Below are positions 7,023-15,311 of a DNA stretch of 64,000 nt, piece by piece. The translations under genes and the position numbers were made by a program. The notes under the pieces are model-generated. The model saw only the letters and a program-made list of their open reading frames with translations, did no database searches and was not told where the DNA came from. The stretch spans positions 248,001 through 312,000 of the forward strand of contig DAINOJ010000001.1 in assembly GCA_036744005.1 (NCBI GenBank), read 5' to 3'. The stretch comes from CALCNS01 sp937897315. Its GTDB lineage: Bacteria; Bacillota; JAAYKD01. The first letter of the stretch is position 1. Every line of letters starts with the position of its first letter.

Positions 7023-8249
7023 TTACAACTCAATTCCATTTTGTTTCAGTAATGTTCGTGATGTTTCAAGAGAATCCACACCCGTTTTGTTCTTAATAGG
7101 AGCAAACTCAACTTCCCGCAGAACCTCAAAACCAAGGCAGTTGTCCATCATTCGTATCATATCAAGTACGAGAGTTTCAAATTTATACCCATTGTTCTGT
7201 GTAGGCTGAACTCTTTCACCATCCGAGGTCAAATGAGGGATTTTTTTCTCGACGATATGATAAGGTAATCGAGTTTCGGAAATCTCAAGTAGCCGGTCGA
7301 GACGGAATAAATAATTTAGGATGACTCCATATCGATACAACAACTCACCTTGCTCATTGGTGGCTTCAATCATTTCTTTGCTCAATTCGAAATATTCCAC
7401 AATGGATGGCTTTCCATTTTCTAAACACAAAACACCCACTCGCTCGTTGGGATCTGCCTTTCGTACCACTTTGGAACCGCTAACATAAGATCCATGCATA
7501 GTGGCTCCAATAAACACAGGATCCGCCATTTTTTGTAAAGGGTTATCCACAGAGAAGATATTGAGCCATTCCACTCCCCAATTTTTCAGCTGGGGCAGTA
7601 GATCAGCCTTGATAATGGAAGAAAACCACCCACCGTTGCCATTGGGAGACAGGGACACTTGTCCTTTGTTTTCAAGATATATTTTACCGCTAAAATCTGT
7701 CGCTGGAGCCATTTCTTGCCTAAAAAACCGTATGTAGCTTGACTGATAACCAAAGAAATCGTGGTCATGAAAGAAATCAACGGTTTCCTCGTGATTGATA
7801 CTGCTGGTCATTATGAGCAGAGGTATCCAAGCATTGGCTTGTTTGACCACATGCAATAGATTTGTGATGAGTTGCTCAAAAAGAAACAGCTCCTTGCTTT
7901 CGCCAATGTTCAGCATCCCTTTTGGGTGCTCAAACCCCAAACGACTACCCTGCCCTCCGGCTAACAAAACTGCACCGATTTTTCCGCTCTGAATGGCTTC
8001 TAACCCTAATTTTCGATACTGATCTTCCAAAGAAGCAATCTCTTGGACACTCAAAGCCGATATGGGTGAAATGATTCCTTTGCGTATCTCCTCTTCTTTA
8101 CGGTCCAGTAAATCCAGCAGGGAAAAGTCGATAGACTCCAACTGCTCAATGAAAGTATTCTGTTCCTCTTTGGAAAGCTCATAAAAGAATTGTATTAAAT
8201 GCTCTTGTTTGTATTGATGCAATTTTTGCAGTACTTCTGAAGGAATCAT
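7023..8249 (-). CDS. UDP-N-acetylglucosamine / UDP-sugar pyrophosphorylase (UDPGP family)
   Basis: This 408-aa nucleotidyltransferase resembles eukaryote-type UAP/UGP enzymes more than bacterial GlmU. It transfers UMP from UTP to a hexose-1-phosphate. The nucleotide-binding loop VLLAGGQGSRLGFEHPKGM is at about 97-115. Further family segments are VSLSPNGNGGWF, the metal-site region IFSVDNPL, and a late FETLVLDM. The N-terminal helical segment (about 1-90) is also typical. ATG 8249 follows AAAAGGG at a good distance; a GTG three codons earlier is less likely. Bacterial members of this family often act on N-acetylhexosamine-1-phosphate or glucose-1-phosphate, and the exact sugar is unresolved. 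Confidence 0.85.
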   Translation of the reverse strand: MIPSEVLQKLHQYKQEHLIQFFYELSKEEQNTFIEQLESIDFSLLDLLDRKEEEIRKGIISPISALSVQEIASLEDQYRKLGLEAIQSGKIGAVLLAGGQGSRLGFEHPKGMLNIGESKELFLFEQLITNLLHVVKQANAWIPLLIMTSSINHEETVDFFHDHDFFGYQSSYIRFFRQEMAPATDFSGKIYLENKGQVSLSPNGNGGWFSSIIKADLLPQLKNWGVEWLNIFSVDNPLQKMADPVFIGATMHGSYVSGSKVVRKADPNERVGVLCLENGKPSIVEYFELSKEMIEATNEQGELLYRYGVILNYLFRLDRLLEISETRLPYHIVEKKIPHLTSDGERVQPTQNNGYKFETLVLDMIRMMDNCLGFEVLREVEFAPIKNKTGVDSLETSRTLLKQNGIEL

Positions 8250-8333
8250 GATACACACCCTTTTCTGATTTATAGTCTCATTATATCAAATTAAGCATCC
8301 GATTCCAAGTAGATGAGATAAATATTTAGTCAC

Positions 8334-8360
8334 AAAAAAACCGCCCCGAAAGACGGTTTT
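8334..8360 (-). terminator. Terminator of the heliorhodopsin gene
   Basis: Read on the minus strand, AAAACCGTCT pairs with GGGCGGTTTT (two G-T pairs) around a TTCG tetraloop, and TTTTTTT continues. It begins eight bases after the stop codon. Confidence 0.85.
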
Positions 8361-8367
8361 GTTAAGG

Positions 8368-9150
8368 TTAAACCGGCTGCATAATCCCAAAGAATACCAA
8401 CCAAGCCAAGACGGTTTTCGCAGCTAAACTAAGGATGATGTAGACACGTTCTCCATAAAGATAGTCTTTCCATGGACCTACTTTTAAGTATTGTAATATC
8501 ATGTTAATGGGGAACAAGTTAAAGAATACAAAGTAGGAACCAAAGATTGCATAAGCAAACCAAGGAACCCTGCTTAAGTCGGAGTTTCCGAAAGTGTGCA
8601 TCACAATCACAATCCAAGGTATGATTCCTGCTGCAGAACCAAACACAAAAGGACTCCATTGGATTTTCTTCGCATTCTGATTCAGCTGCTCCATGAGTAA
8701 ACCAAAAAGATTCATGGTAGCATTGAGACCAAACATCAGAATGATTGCTCCAATGTCATAAATGCCAAAGAGCAATCCGATAAGGACGATCATGAGAGAG
8801 GAACTCAAAGCATATTCATACCAACGAAAGGGGTTCATTCCCTTTCCTAAAAAACGGTTATAGATGCCATTTCCACCGGGTATGGCGATGATAAAATGAG
8901 CCAGTGCTGACAAAAAAAGAAATGCAGCAACCCACAAAGCAAACGGAACTGTGAAAACTGTTTTTGTTTCCGTAACCAAGCGGCCTAAAGTCGTATTAAA
9001 GGTTAGATAATTCGAAAAAACAGGAATTTTGAAGTTGCTCGCTTTGTCATAGTTATAGAATAAATAAGTCATCCCAATTCCTTGTATAAAATGGAAAAAC
9101 CCCATAATGATGTTGAAGCGCCTTAAACTCGCTAAACTAATCGATTTCAT
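8368..9150 (-). CDS. Heliorhodopsin (type-3 microbial rhodopsin)
   Basis: The 260-aa seven-helix membrane protein matches heliorhodopsins, retinal-binding photoreceptors with inverted topology (N-terminus inside). Diagnostic segments, compared with 48C12 from memory, are: the counter-ion helix FRWYEYALSSSLMIVLI with Glu112; FGLNATMNLFG; FGSAAGIIPWI with Trp179; GERVYIILSLAAKTVLAW with Ser241 and the retinal Schiff-base Lys245; and polar-pocket His20 (FFHFIQ) and His85 (ALAHFII). The length agrees with the family (about 250-260). No ion-pump motif of type-1 rhodopsins (DTD/NDQ in helix C) is present. ATG 9150 has AGAGG seven bases upstream. The gene has its own promoter and terminator. No retinal synthesis gene is in the window. 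Confidence 0.93.
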   Translation of the reverse strand: MKSISLASLRRFNIIMGFFHFIQGIGMTYLFYNYDKASNFKIPVFSNYLTFNTTLGRLVTETKTVFTVPFALWVAAFLFLSALAHFIIAIPGGNGIYNRFLGKGMNPFRWYEYALSSSLMIVLIGLLFGIYDIGAIILMFGLNATMNLFGLLMEQLNQNAKKIQWSPFVFGSAAGIIPWIVIVMHTFGNSDLSRVPWFAYAIFGSYFVFFNLFPINMILQYLKVGPWKDYLYGERVYIILSLAAKTVLAWLVFFGIMQPV

Positions 9151-9188
9151 AATCACACCTCTTTTAAATAAGAATAAGTCTTAATTAG

Positions 9189-9216
9189 ATTATAGTACAT
9201 TTGTTATGAAAAGCAA
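9189..9216 (-). promoter_or_regulatory. Promoter of the heliorhodopsin gene
   Basis: On the minus strand, TTGCTT (9211-9216) and a consensus TATAAT (9189-9194) are 16 bp apart. They lie about 40 bp before the heliorhodopsin start, in a 139-bp AT-rich gap behind the DUF4153 gene. The unit is therefore probably monocistronic. Confidence 0.75.
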
Positions 9217-9289
9217 GTAGTTTATTTGTGACGTCGTTACAAAACGAATGTATGTCGTAGTACCATAATATGCCAGATTTTGGTTGACT

Positions 9290-10504
9290 TTAAAGTATTT
9301 GAGTAATGGCTAAACTGACTCCACTATACAGAATCCAAATCTTATAACTCCTCTTTCCCGTGAGCAAAGAATAGGACGCAGCTAGGCAGGCTGCCAAAAG
9401 AACTCCGATAAACCAAAAGCTTTGAATTCGTAAAGGAGTAAAACCAAAGCGTTGAATGTAGAGCAACAACTTTGAGGCGGCTATCATTGAAAATACTACA
9501 CTTTCTCCAAGAATCACAAAAAACAAGGAGAACATTGCTGTGCTATGACGAATCGGTTGGTGGTGGCTGAGCCAAGCGAATCCCAGTAAAGCGAAATTCA
9601 AAGTGGTTATCGCACACAATTCGAAGAATCCTTGTCGTGCATATTGAGCAGCAGTCATATGGACCGGCAAAGTACGGAAGAAAGCACCAAACAAATAGGA
9701 ACCCTGTAATAAAAAGAATGCTACATATAGGAGTGCAAAGACACTTAGTATACTTGACCACAACGAAGTTGGCACATGGCGTAAGTTCAGTAACTGGCTT
9801 TCCCATCGTTCTCTCCAAGCGGGTCTTAACTTTGCTTGTTCTTGATAAAGGCCAAAGAACAAACCATAGAGATAGGCTCCGATGGGTAAGCTTATTAGAA
9901 AACGGAACAGCGTTGGTCGTATGTTTTCCAAACGAACCCAATTAAATAGCGATCCGAGTATTTGGCGAAAACCGGTATCAGCTTGAGACAGGAGGTTTCC
10001 GGCAGTATACAACAAAATGATGGATATAATAAGGACTATGAGGATGATGACTTTGGCAGGTAAAGAACGGTCTTTTCCCAACCTTGTTGAAGTAAATAGG
10101 ATAAGGGTTTTGAATCGTTGGAAAAAATGGCGAAATGGCAATACAACAAATCCAAACATCAAATCGATAAAGAGATATTCACTGCTTTCACCAGCGATGA
10201 GTTGACCAGATCGTGCTTCGAGCCAGTAGACTGCAAATGCATGACTGAGCAAAATGGCATACTCTCCCCAAACTCGATTGCGACCACTGATGATACTAAC
10301 CAGGATGAGAAAAAGAGAAAACAACCAAATGTTATGTTCGGAAGTAGCTTTTGACTTTTGAAACAGCGAACTTCCGAAAGCACAGAAGACCATAGAAAAA
10401 AGCAGTAAAATCTGGGGTCCCATGTTAATGGGATGAGTTGCTATGAAGGTATAGAGAAAGGACATCACATAACTAAGAATGAAACCTATGGACTCAATGC
10501 TCAA
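9290..10504 (-). CDS. DUF4153/DUF4173-like multi-pass membrane protein
   Basis: About 404 aa with roughly eleven hydrophobic helices and no signal peptide. The C-terminal half carries the segment MTAAQYARQGFFELCAITTLNFALLG and later YIQRFGFTPLRIQ, which I associate with the DUF4153/DUF4173 families of Bacillota. No catalytic motif is visible and the function is unknown. The best start is TTG 10504 behind AGGAGGG, overlapping the end of the XRE gene by 11 bp. A farther TTG at 10525 would lie inside the ribosome site. It closes a three-gene operon with DUF2975 and the XRE regulator. Confidence 0.65.
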   Translation of the reverse strand: MSIESIGFILSYVMSFLYTFIATHPINMGPQILLLFSMVFCAFGSSLFQKSKATSEHNIWLFSLFLILVSIISGRNRVWGEYAILLSHAFAVYWLEARSGQLIAGESSEYLFIDLMFGFVVLPFRHFFQRFKTLILFTSTRLGKDRSLPAKVIILIVLIISIILLYTAGNLLSQADTGFRQILGSLFNWVRLENIRPTLFRFLISLPIGAYLYGLFFGLYQEQAKLRPAWRERWESQLLNLRHVPTSLWSSILSVFALLYVAFFLLQGSYLFGAFFRTLPVHMTAAQYARQGFFELCAITTLNFALLGFAWLSHHQPIRHSTAMFSLFFVILGESVVFSMIAASKLLLYIQRFGFTPLRIQSFWFIGVLLAACLAASYSLLTGKRSYKIWILYSGVSLAITQIL

Positions 10505-10712
10505 GTGACTCCCTCCTAAATTCAAGCAAATCCCCTGGTTGACAATCCAGCTCGTTGCAAAGTGCGATTAGTGTAGAAAAACGGATGGCTTTTGCTTTAT
10601 TATTTTTCAGGATGGATAAATTGGCTGGAGTGATACCGATTTTTTCAGCCAACTCTCCGGCAGAAATCTTACGTTTGGCCATCATCACATCCAAATTGAC
10701 TATGATATCCAT
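10494..10712 (-). CDS. Small XRE/Cro-type transcriptional regulator
   Basis: The 72-aa protein is a single helix-turn-helix domain (AGELAEKIGITPANLSILKN at about 18-37, followed by FSTLIALCNELDCQPGDLLEF). This is the HTH_26/YozG-like group that is commonly paired with DUF2975 membrane proteins, as seen here directly upstream. The start has a strong GGAGGAGG. It overlaps the start of the DUF4153 gene and so is translationally linked to it. It probably regulates its own operon; the membrane partner may modulate it, which is inference from recurring gene pairing. Confidence 0.88.
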   Translation of the reverse strand: MDIIVNLDVMMAKRKISAGELAEKIGITPANLSILKNNKAKAIRFSTLIALCNELDCQPGDLLEFRRESLEH

Positions 10713-10730
10713 GATATATCCTCCTCCACT

Positions 10731-11186
10731 CTATACGGTATAATCGAGTTCGTTTTTCATGGATTCTGCTACCACAAAAACATTTTTGACAATTCGGACA
10801 ATTAAGCCTACAAATGCTGCCGCGATGGTGATGATGATAAAGGGGAAATAGTAAAAAGAGCTAAACAGACAAAGTAGTGCCCCACCAAAACAAGCCCAAC
10901 CCGTCCAACGCAATAGCTGAATATTCGCGACATCAAACACAATAGATTGTTTCATATTCTGTAATAGCTTCCATAATGAATATAGGAGAAACCAAGCGAA
11001 AATACTACCACCATAAAGGGTTCCTAATAATAATCGGTAATGCAATGAGCCACTCAGAGCCATGGAGAACTGAATAAACCAATTCACCAACCAAAAAGCA
11101 CAGAGATCCACAATAAGTAGGATGCCGGAAAATAACAGGATAAAAGCTTGTGATAACCGGATACTTTGGTTCTGATTCCATTTCAT
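10731..11186 (-). CDS. DUF2975 membrane protein
   Basis: A 151-aa protein with four predicted helices (about 12-34, 48-70, 90-112 and 114-136). The between-helix segment NMKQSIVFDVANIQLLRWTGW matches the DUF2975 pattern. DUF2975 genes typically sit next to a small XRE regulator and are thought to form a membrane-linked regulatory pair; no biochemical function is established to my knowledge. AAAGGAGG precedes the ATG. The gene is first in the operon DUF2975 - XRE - DUF4153. Confidence 0.85.
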   Translation of the reverse strand: MKWNQNQSIRLSQAFILLFSGILLIVDLCAFWLVNWFIQFSMALSGSLHYRLLLGTLYGGSIFAWFLLYSLWKLLQNMKQSIVFDVANIQLLRWTGWACFGGALLCLFSSFYYFPFIIITIAAAFVGLIVRIVKNVFVVAESMKNELDYTV

Positions 11187-11285
11187 AGAAAACCCTCCTT
11201 TGCCTAATCAATTCAGATTTTACCAGCAGAAAAACTGTTTGTCAATATAAAAATATCGTTAAACAATAAATAATTTCCGAAAAAC

Positions 11286-11314
11286 AAAACCCGGTAACTA
11301 GGTTACCGGGTTTT
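11286..11314 (-). terminator. Terminator of the alcohol dehydrogenase unit
   Basis: A perfect 13-bp stem (AAAACCCGGTAAC / GTTACCGGGTTTT) with a TAG loop ends just before the minus-strand stop at 11325. A T-rich tail (TTTTGTTTT) follows on the minus strand. Confidence 0.85.
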
Positions 11315-11324
11315 CTCATGAGTG

Positions 11325-12494
11325 TTATAGACACATCTCATAGATCTTGATGATGTCTTCTTCCAGTAATGGTTTAAAGCCCATTAATCTGCTTTGATTA
11401 CAGGCTTTTTTTGCCATATCGGTAAAGTGTTCTCTATTGATACCCACTTCTGTTAAAGTGCTCTGTAATCCCAAAGCAGTGAACAAGAAATGCTCGGTTC
11501 GACGTATCGCTTCTTCGGCTACTTCCATGGCAGGAAGGGTTCGATCAATTCCAAATACTTCCGTTCCATATTGATAGAATTTAGCTACCGTGCTTTCGTC
11601 TAATACATACTTCATCCATCTAGGAGTTAAAATGGCTAACCCTAAACCATGGGTGATGTCATAGTATGCTGATAATTGGTGTTCCATGGGGTGACAGCTC
11701 CAAGCTTGCTGTTTTCCTCCTCGAACAAAGTCGTTAATCGCCCAAGAAGAAGCCCACATTAGATTTGCTCTGGCTTCATAGTTGTTCGGTTCTGCAATGG
11801 CTATGGGTCCATAACGAATGACTGTTTTTAGTAAACCCTCCATGACGGCATCTAGCATATATAAATCGGGATTCATATTGAAATAGACTTCGATAATGTG
11901 CGAAAAAATGTCGGCACTTCCACAGGCGGTTTGATATGCACTCACTGAATAGGTATTCGTTGGGTCAAGGAAGGAGACTTTTGGACGTTGCGTAGGTGTG
12001 GCAAAACCAATTTTCTCTTTGGTTTCTAAATTTGTGATGACTCCACCACAATCCATTTCAGAACCGGTTGCAGATAAGGTTAAAATACTGACGATTGGTA
12101 AGGTGTCGGTAGCAGGAACCTTTCGTTTAACAATATCCCAACTATCCCCTTCATAAAAAGTAGCAGTACCGATTAGTTTAGCGGCATCGATGGTGGACCC
12201 ACCGCCCACTGCCAGTAAAACATCAATTTTCTCTTTTCGGCAGAGGGCTGCGGCTTCGTTGATGGAGGTATGGCGAGGATTGGGATCGATCCCATTGTAT
12301 TCAAATAACACGAGATCGGTGTCCTTTAGTACATTCATGATTTTATCGTAGAGACCGATTTTTTTGACAGAACCTTTACCATAAATCATTAAGACTCTTT
12401 TACCGTATCGTGTAAGCTCCTGAGGAAGATTCGATAGTTGGTTTTCACCAAAATAGACTTTGGTAGGGATGTCATAGATAAATCTTGCGTTCAT
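11325..12494 (-). CDS. Iron-containing (butanol-type) alcohol dehydrogenase
   Basis: The 389-aa protein belongs to the type III Fe-dependent alcohol dehydrogenases, close to BdhA/YugJ NADPH-dependent butanol dehydrogenases. It has a FIYDIPTKVYFGENQL N-terminus, the nucleotide-binding GGGSTIDAAK at about 97-106, and metal ligands in the region DIFSHIIEVYF, HPMEHQLSAYYDITHGLGLAIL. It would reduce aldehydes to alcohols, or the reverse, in fermentative metabolism. GAAAGGAG precedes ATG 12494. It follows birA by 18 bp and is probably transcribed with it; a functional link to biotin is not obvious. Confidence 0.92.
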   Translation of the reverse strand: MNARFIYDIPTKVYFGENQLSNLPQELTRYGKRVLMIYGKGSVKKIGLYDKIMNVLKDTDLVLFEYNGIDPNPRHTSINEAAALCRKEKIDVLLAVGGGSTIDAAKLIGTATFYEGDSWDIVKRKVPATDTLPIVSILTLSATGSEMDCGGVITNLETKEKIGFATPTQRPKVSFLDPTNTYSVSAYQTACGSADIFSHIIEVYFNMNPDLYMLDAVMEGLLKTVIRYGPIAIAEPNNYEARANLMWASSWAINDFVRGGKQQAWSCHPMEHQLSAYYDITHGLGLAILTPRWMKYVLDESTVAKFYQYGTEVFGIDRTLPAMEVAEEAIRRTEHFLFTALGLQSTLTEVGINREHFTDMAKKACNQSRLMGFKPLLEEDIIKIYEMCL

Positions 12495-12512
12495 CTTGTT
12501 ACTCCTTTCGAT

Positions 12513-13499
12513 TTAGACATAACCCGATAATCCACGCACTTGGACTTCACCACTGCGCACAGTTTCACGGGATCCGTTGGGGAATTCTATGATTAACCCG
12601 AAGGATTCATCGATGTCGATCGCATGCCCTCGGGATCGTATGCCTTGGCGAAGTACTTGAACTTCTCGTCCTAGGCTAATACAGTGTTCGCGATATTGCT
12701 GAAAATATGCCGGTGCTTCGCCTGGCCAATCAGCGCATAAACGGTCAAGAGATTGAATCAATGCAGCAGTCAAGGTGGCTCTAGGAATCTTCTTCCCGGT
12801 TTCTAACCACAAGGAGGAAGCAGTGGACTGCAAATCTTCAGGGAAATCGCTACGCTGGTGTAGAACATTCAGTCCTACACCCACGATGAGATGCTGTATA
12901 TGACCACTCTCGGGTTCAATGCTCATCTCTGTGAGAATTCCACCAATTTTTCGATGATTTAAGAGGATATCGTTTACCCACTTAATGCTGGGTTGGACAT
13001 CATAGACTTCTACAATGGCCCTAATGACAGCGACGGCCACCCAAGCAGTCATGAAGGAAGTGTCAACGGGAGGTGTTTTCGGCCTCATCAGGTAGGAGCA
13101 ATAAATACCACAATGCTCTGGTGAGTGAAAACTCCGACCTAAACGGCCCTTCCCTGCGCTTTGATGATCTGCTAGGATAATCAATCCTTGCTCTGCTCCT
13201 TGTTGAGCTCGTAAGGAACAATAGGTATTGGTGGAATGAATACTTTGGAAATATTCGATGTTTTGGATTCGTTCTTCTGGCAATAAAACACTTAGCTCCG
13301 TTAGAGTGATGTGATCGGGAGATGATTGTAAACAATACCCTTTATTTGTGATAGAGTCTATGATATAACCTTCGTTACGCAACGATTTTATGGCTTGATG
13401 AACAGCGGCTCGACTAATGTGTAATTCTTGACTCATCTGCTCACCGGAAATATATCCAGACGATTTATTCAACAGGACTAACACTTGATTTCTTGTCAT
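12513..13499 (-). CDS. birA: Bifunctional biotin-protein ligase / biotin repressor BirA
   Basis: A 328-aa two-function BirA: an N-terminal winged helix (about 1-60, GEQMSQELHISRAAVHQAIKSL), then the ligase domain with the biotinyl-AMP loop SAGKGRLGRSF (about 112-122), the KWVNDILL motif and a GVGLNV segment, then an SH3-like C-terminal domain. It attaches biotin to carboxylase carrier domains and, as biotinyl-AMP complex, represses biotin genes. It is divergent from bioY across 131 bp that contains inverted repeats, the expected place for BirA operators. The DNA-binding domain present here makes repression of bioY likely. Confidence 0.95.
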   Translation of the reverse strand: MTRNQVLVLLNKSSGYISGEQMSQELHISRAAVHQAIKSLRNEGYIIDSITNKGYCLQSSPDHITLTELSVLLPEERIQNIEYFQSIHSTNTYCSLRAQQGAEQGLIILADHQSAGKGRLGRSFHSPEHCGIYCSYLMRPKTPPVDTSFMTAWVAVAVIRAIVEVYDVQPSIKWVNDILLNHRKIGGILTEMSIEPESGHIQHLIVGVGLNVLHQRSDFPEDLQSTASSLWLETGKKIPRATLTAALIQSLDRLCADWPGEAPAYFQQYREHCISLGREVQVLRQGIRSRGHAIDIDESFGLIIEFPNGSRETVRSGEVQVRGLSGYV

Positions 13500-13541
13500 T
13501 CACTCACCTCTTAAGCGAAACTATAGCACAGTAAAACGCCA

Positions 13542-13627
13542 TTGTAAACATTGAGAAATATATCCTTGACAATGAACGAAAAGGAAGTCTATACTATTGT
13601 CAATCAAAAATATACGGAGGTTTACAA
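13542..13627 (+). promoter_or_regulatory. bioY promoter with nested inverted repeats (candidate BirA control region)
   Basis: Promoter: TTGACA (13566-13571), 18 bp, TATACT (13590-13595). Inner inverted repeat: TTGACAAT (13566-13573) with ATTGTCAA (13596-13603), spanning the promoter. Outer inverted repeat: TTGTAAAC (13542-13549) with GTTTACAA (13620-13627), the latter beside the bioY ribosome site CGGAGG. The TTGTAAAC/GTTTACAA half-sites match known BirA operator half-sites. Their 70-bp separation is much larger than the usual 14-16 bp, so BirA binding is inference. Confidence 0.55.
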
Positions 13628-13630
13628 TAA

Positions 13631-14194
13631 TTGAAGACACAAGAATTGTCTCGAATCGCCACAGCCACATCCTTCATGGCGGTTTGCTCCTGGATTTCTC
13701 TTCCTTTCGCGGTTCCGTTTACATTACAAACATTCGCTGTCTTTTTGGCTCTGGGAGTTTTAGGAGGGAAAAACGGCTTTTTAGCCATCCTAGTATACTT
13801 GTTGATGGGTGCTGTCGGTGTGCCGGTATTCGCTGGTTTTCGCGGTGGTGTTGGTGTCCTATTGGGGGCTACAGGAGGATATCTCTTTGGATTTCTCCTT
13901 TCCGCTTTGCTCTATTGGGTAATAGAAGCCAGTATGAAGCAAAACCTCAGTCGGATAACCATGTCTGTAACGTTGATGAGCGGGTTGATGTTATGTTATG
14001 GTTTCGGGACCATATGGTTTTATTGGGTAGCTCTACAGGGAGGCAAGGTATTATCTCTATTCACCGTATTATCTTGGTGTGTCTTCCCTTTTGTCGTACC
14101 CGATGTCTTAAAAATGATGTTGGCTATTCAGTTAATCCCTCGTTTACGACGAGCCGTCAATATTCTTCCTGGACAACGTTCCGGTTCGCTGTAA
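13631..14194 (+). CDS. bioY: BioY biotin transporter (ECF S component)
   Basis: This 187-aa, six-helix membrane protein is the substrate-capturing S unit of a biotin ECF transporter. Family signatures are ISLPFAVPFTLQTFAVFLALGVLGGKNG near the N-terminus, the segment VYLLMGAVGVPVFAGFRGG, and GATGGYLFGFLL. The start is TTG 13631 with ACGGAGG ten bases upstream. It is divergent from birA. The last 67 bp overlap the 3' end of the oppositely oriented oxidoreductase gene. No ecfA/ecfT genes are adjacent, so it probably shares a general ECF module or works alone. Confidence 0.95.
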   Translation: MKTQELSRIATATSFMAVCSWISLPFAVPFTLQTFAVFLALGVLGGKNGFLAILVYLLMGAVGVPVFAGFRGGVGVLLGATGGYLFGFLLSALLYWVIEASMKQNLSRITMSVTLMSGLMLCYGFGTIWFYWVALQGGKVLSLFTVLSWCVFPFVVPDVLKMMLAIQLIPRLRRAVNILPGQRSGSL

Positions 14195-15201
14195 AGCAAA
14201 CAAGTTGCACAACGTAAGCAATGACCGGTATCAATACCTGCTTTCGCATCTTTCACCCAATCGAAATTCACCATGAAACCTCTACCGATATCGATGACGT
14301 CGACTCCGGTATGGAGGAGGATATTTTCTGCTTGCTCCGGAGAGGTAATTCCATTTGCTGCAAAGACTGGGATTTGAACAGCTTTCTTAATCCGTTCAGC
14401 GGCATAAATGATATCTAGGTAGGCATATCCTTCCGGTTTTGTAGCAATTTGCTCTCGACGGAAACCATAGGAAATATCGAGGAAATCCATTCCTGCTTCT
14501 TCCAATCGTTTGGCGTGACCGATCGCATCTTCTAGCGTGGGTTCAAATCCTCCTAAGCGGATGCCAACGATAAACTCCTTTGGGGTAAGATGGCGGATTT
14601 TGTGAAGAATCTCACGAATCCATAAGGTTCGGTCTATGCCATAGTCATCGGTTCTTCGATTGACCTTTGCATTCATGAATTGACATAGTAAATAATTATG
14701 GCAACCATGCAACTCAATACCGTCATAACCAGCTTGGTACGCTCTGACGGCTGCCTGAACAAAATCATCTTGTAGGGTATCTAGCGCATCCTTTGTCAAC
14801 TCTACCCCAGTTTTGGGAAGTCCATCGTTTCTCACATAGGTATAGGGACTAGGGCACCAAGCATCCTCTACAATGCCAACTAAGCCCGCATGGTGAATTT
14901 GAACAAAAACAGGACAACCTTTTTGGTGAACCGCATCCACCAGTTGCCTATGACCCTCGACTTGTTCGTCATTCCACAAACCTAATTGACGGATTCCTAA
15001 ACGGCCATGTGAGTTGATTGCGGTTGCTTCAACGATAATCAATCCGGCTTCGCCTTGGGCTAAACGTTGATAATGATGAATGGTTTCCGCGGCTACGATA
15101 CCGGTGTGTGGTTCACTAAAGGGAGTGATCATGGGGGGTACGCAAATGCGATTCCTAAGGGTGATGGATTTGAGCTGTAGTGGAGTAAAAATCTTCATCA
15201 T
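14128..15201 (-). CDS. Old yellow enzyme-family NADH:flavin oxidoreductase
   Basis: A 357-aa FMN-dependent oxidoreductase of the OYE family (TIM barrel). It shows FTPLQLKSITLRNRICVPPM, the VQIHHAG strand, the ELHGCHNYLLCQFMNAKVNRRTDDYG active-site block at about 173-198, and VFAANGITSPEQAE with VDVIDIGRGFM for phosphate binding. The C-terminus has Cys-rich HCLRCATCLLYSEPERC, which recalls the iron-sulfur site of 2,4-dienoyl-CoA reductase relatives. The FAD/NAD domain of those enzymes is missing, so the protein is a single-domain type. Substrate unknown. Its 3' end overlaps bioY convergently. Confidence 0.88.
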   Translation of the reverse strand: MMKIFTPLQLKSITLRNRICVPPMITPFSEPHTGIVAAETIHHYQRLAQGEAGLIIVEATAINSHGRLGIRQLGLWNDEQVEGHRQLVDAVHQKGCPVFVQIHHAGLVGIVEDAWCPSPYTYVRNDGLPKTGVELTKDALDTLQDDFVQAAVRAYQAGYDGIELHGCHNYLLCQFMNAKVNRRTDDYGIDRTLWIREILHKIRHLTPKEFIVGIRLGGFEPTLEDAIGHAKRLEEAGMDFLDISYGFRREQIATKPEGYAYLDIIYAAERIKKAVQIPVFAANGITSPEQAENILLHTGVDVIDIGRGFMVNFDWVKDAKAGIDTGHCLRCATCLLYSEPERCPGRILTARRKRGIN

Positions 15202-15311
15202 CGGCAGCGTCCTTTCTTTTCAAACTATAATGGTATTTTACCACAGAGTGGGCTTTCTTGAAAGGGAAAATCCAAAACAGTTAGAATCATAATAACAGCA
15301 AGATCGAAAGG

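Noticed and set aside
13597..14217. A 206-aa plus-strand ORF overlapping bioY
   Set aside because: It is a second frame of bioY without family similarity; BioY motifs lie in the other frame.
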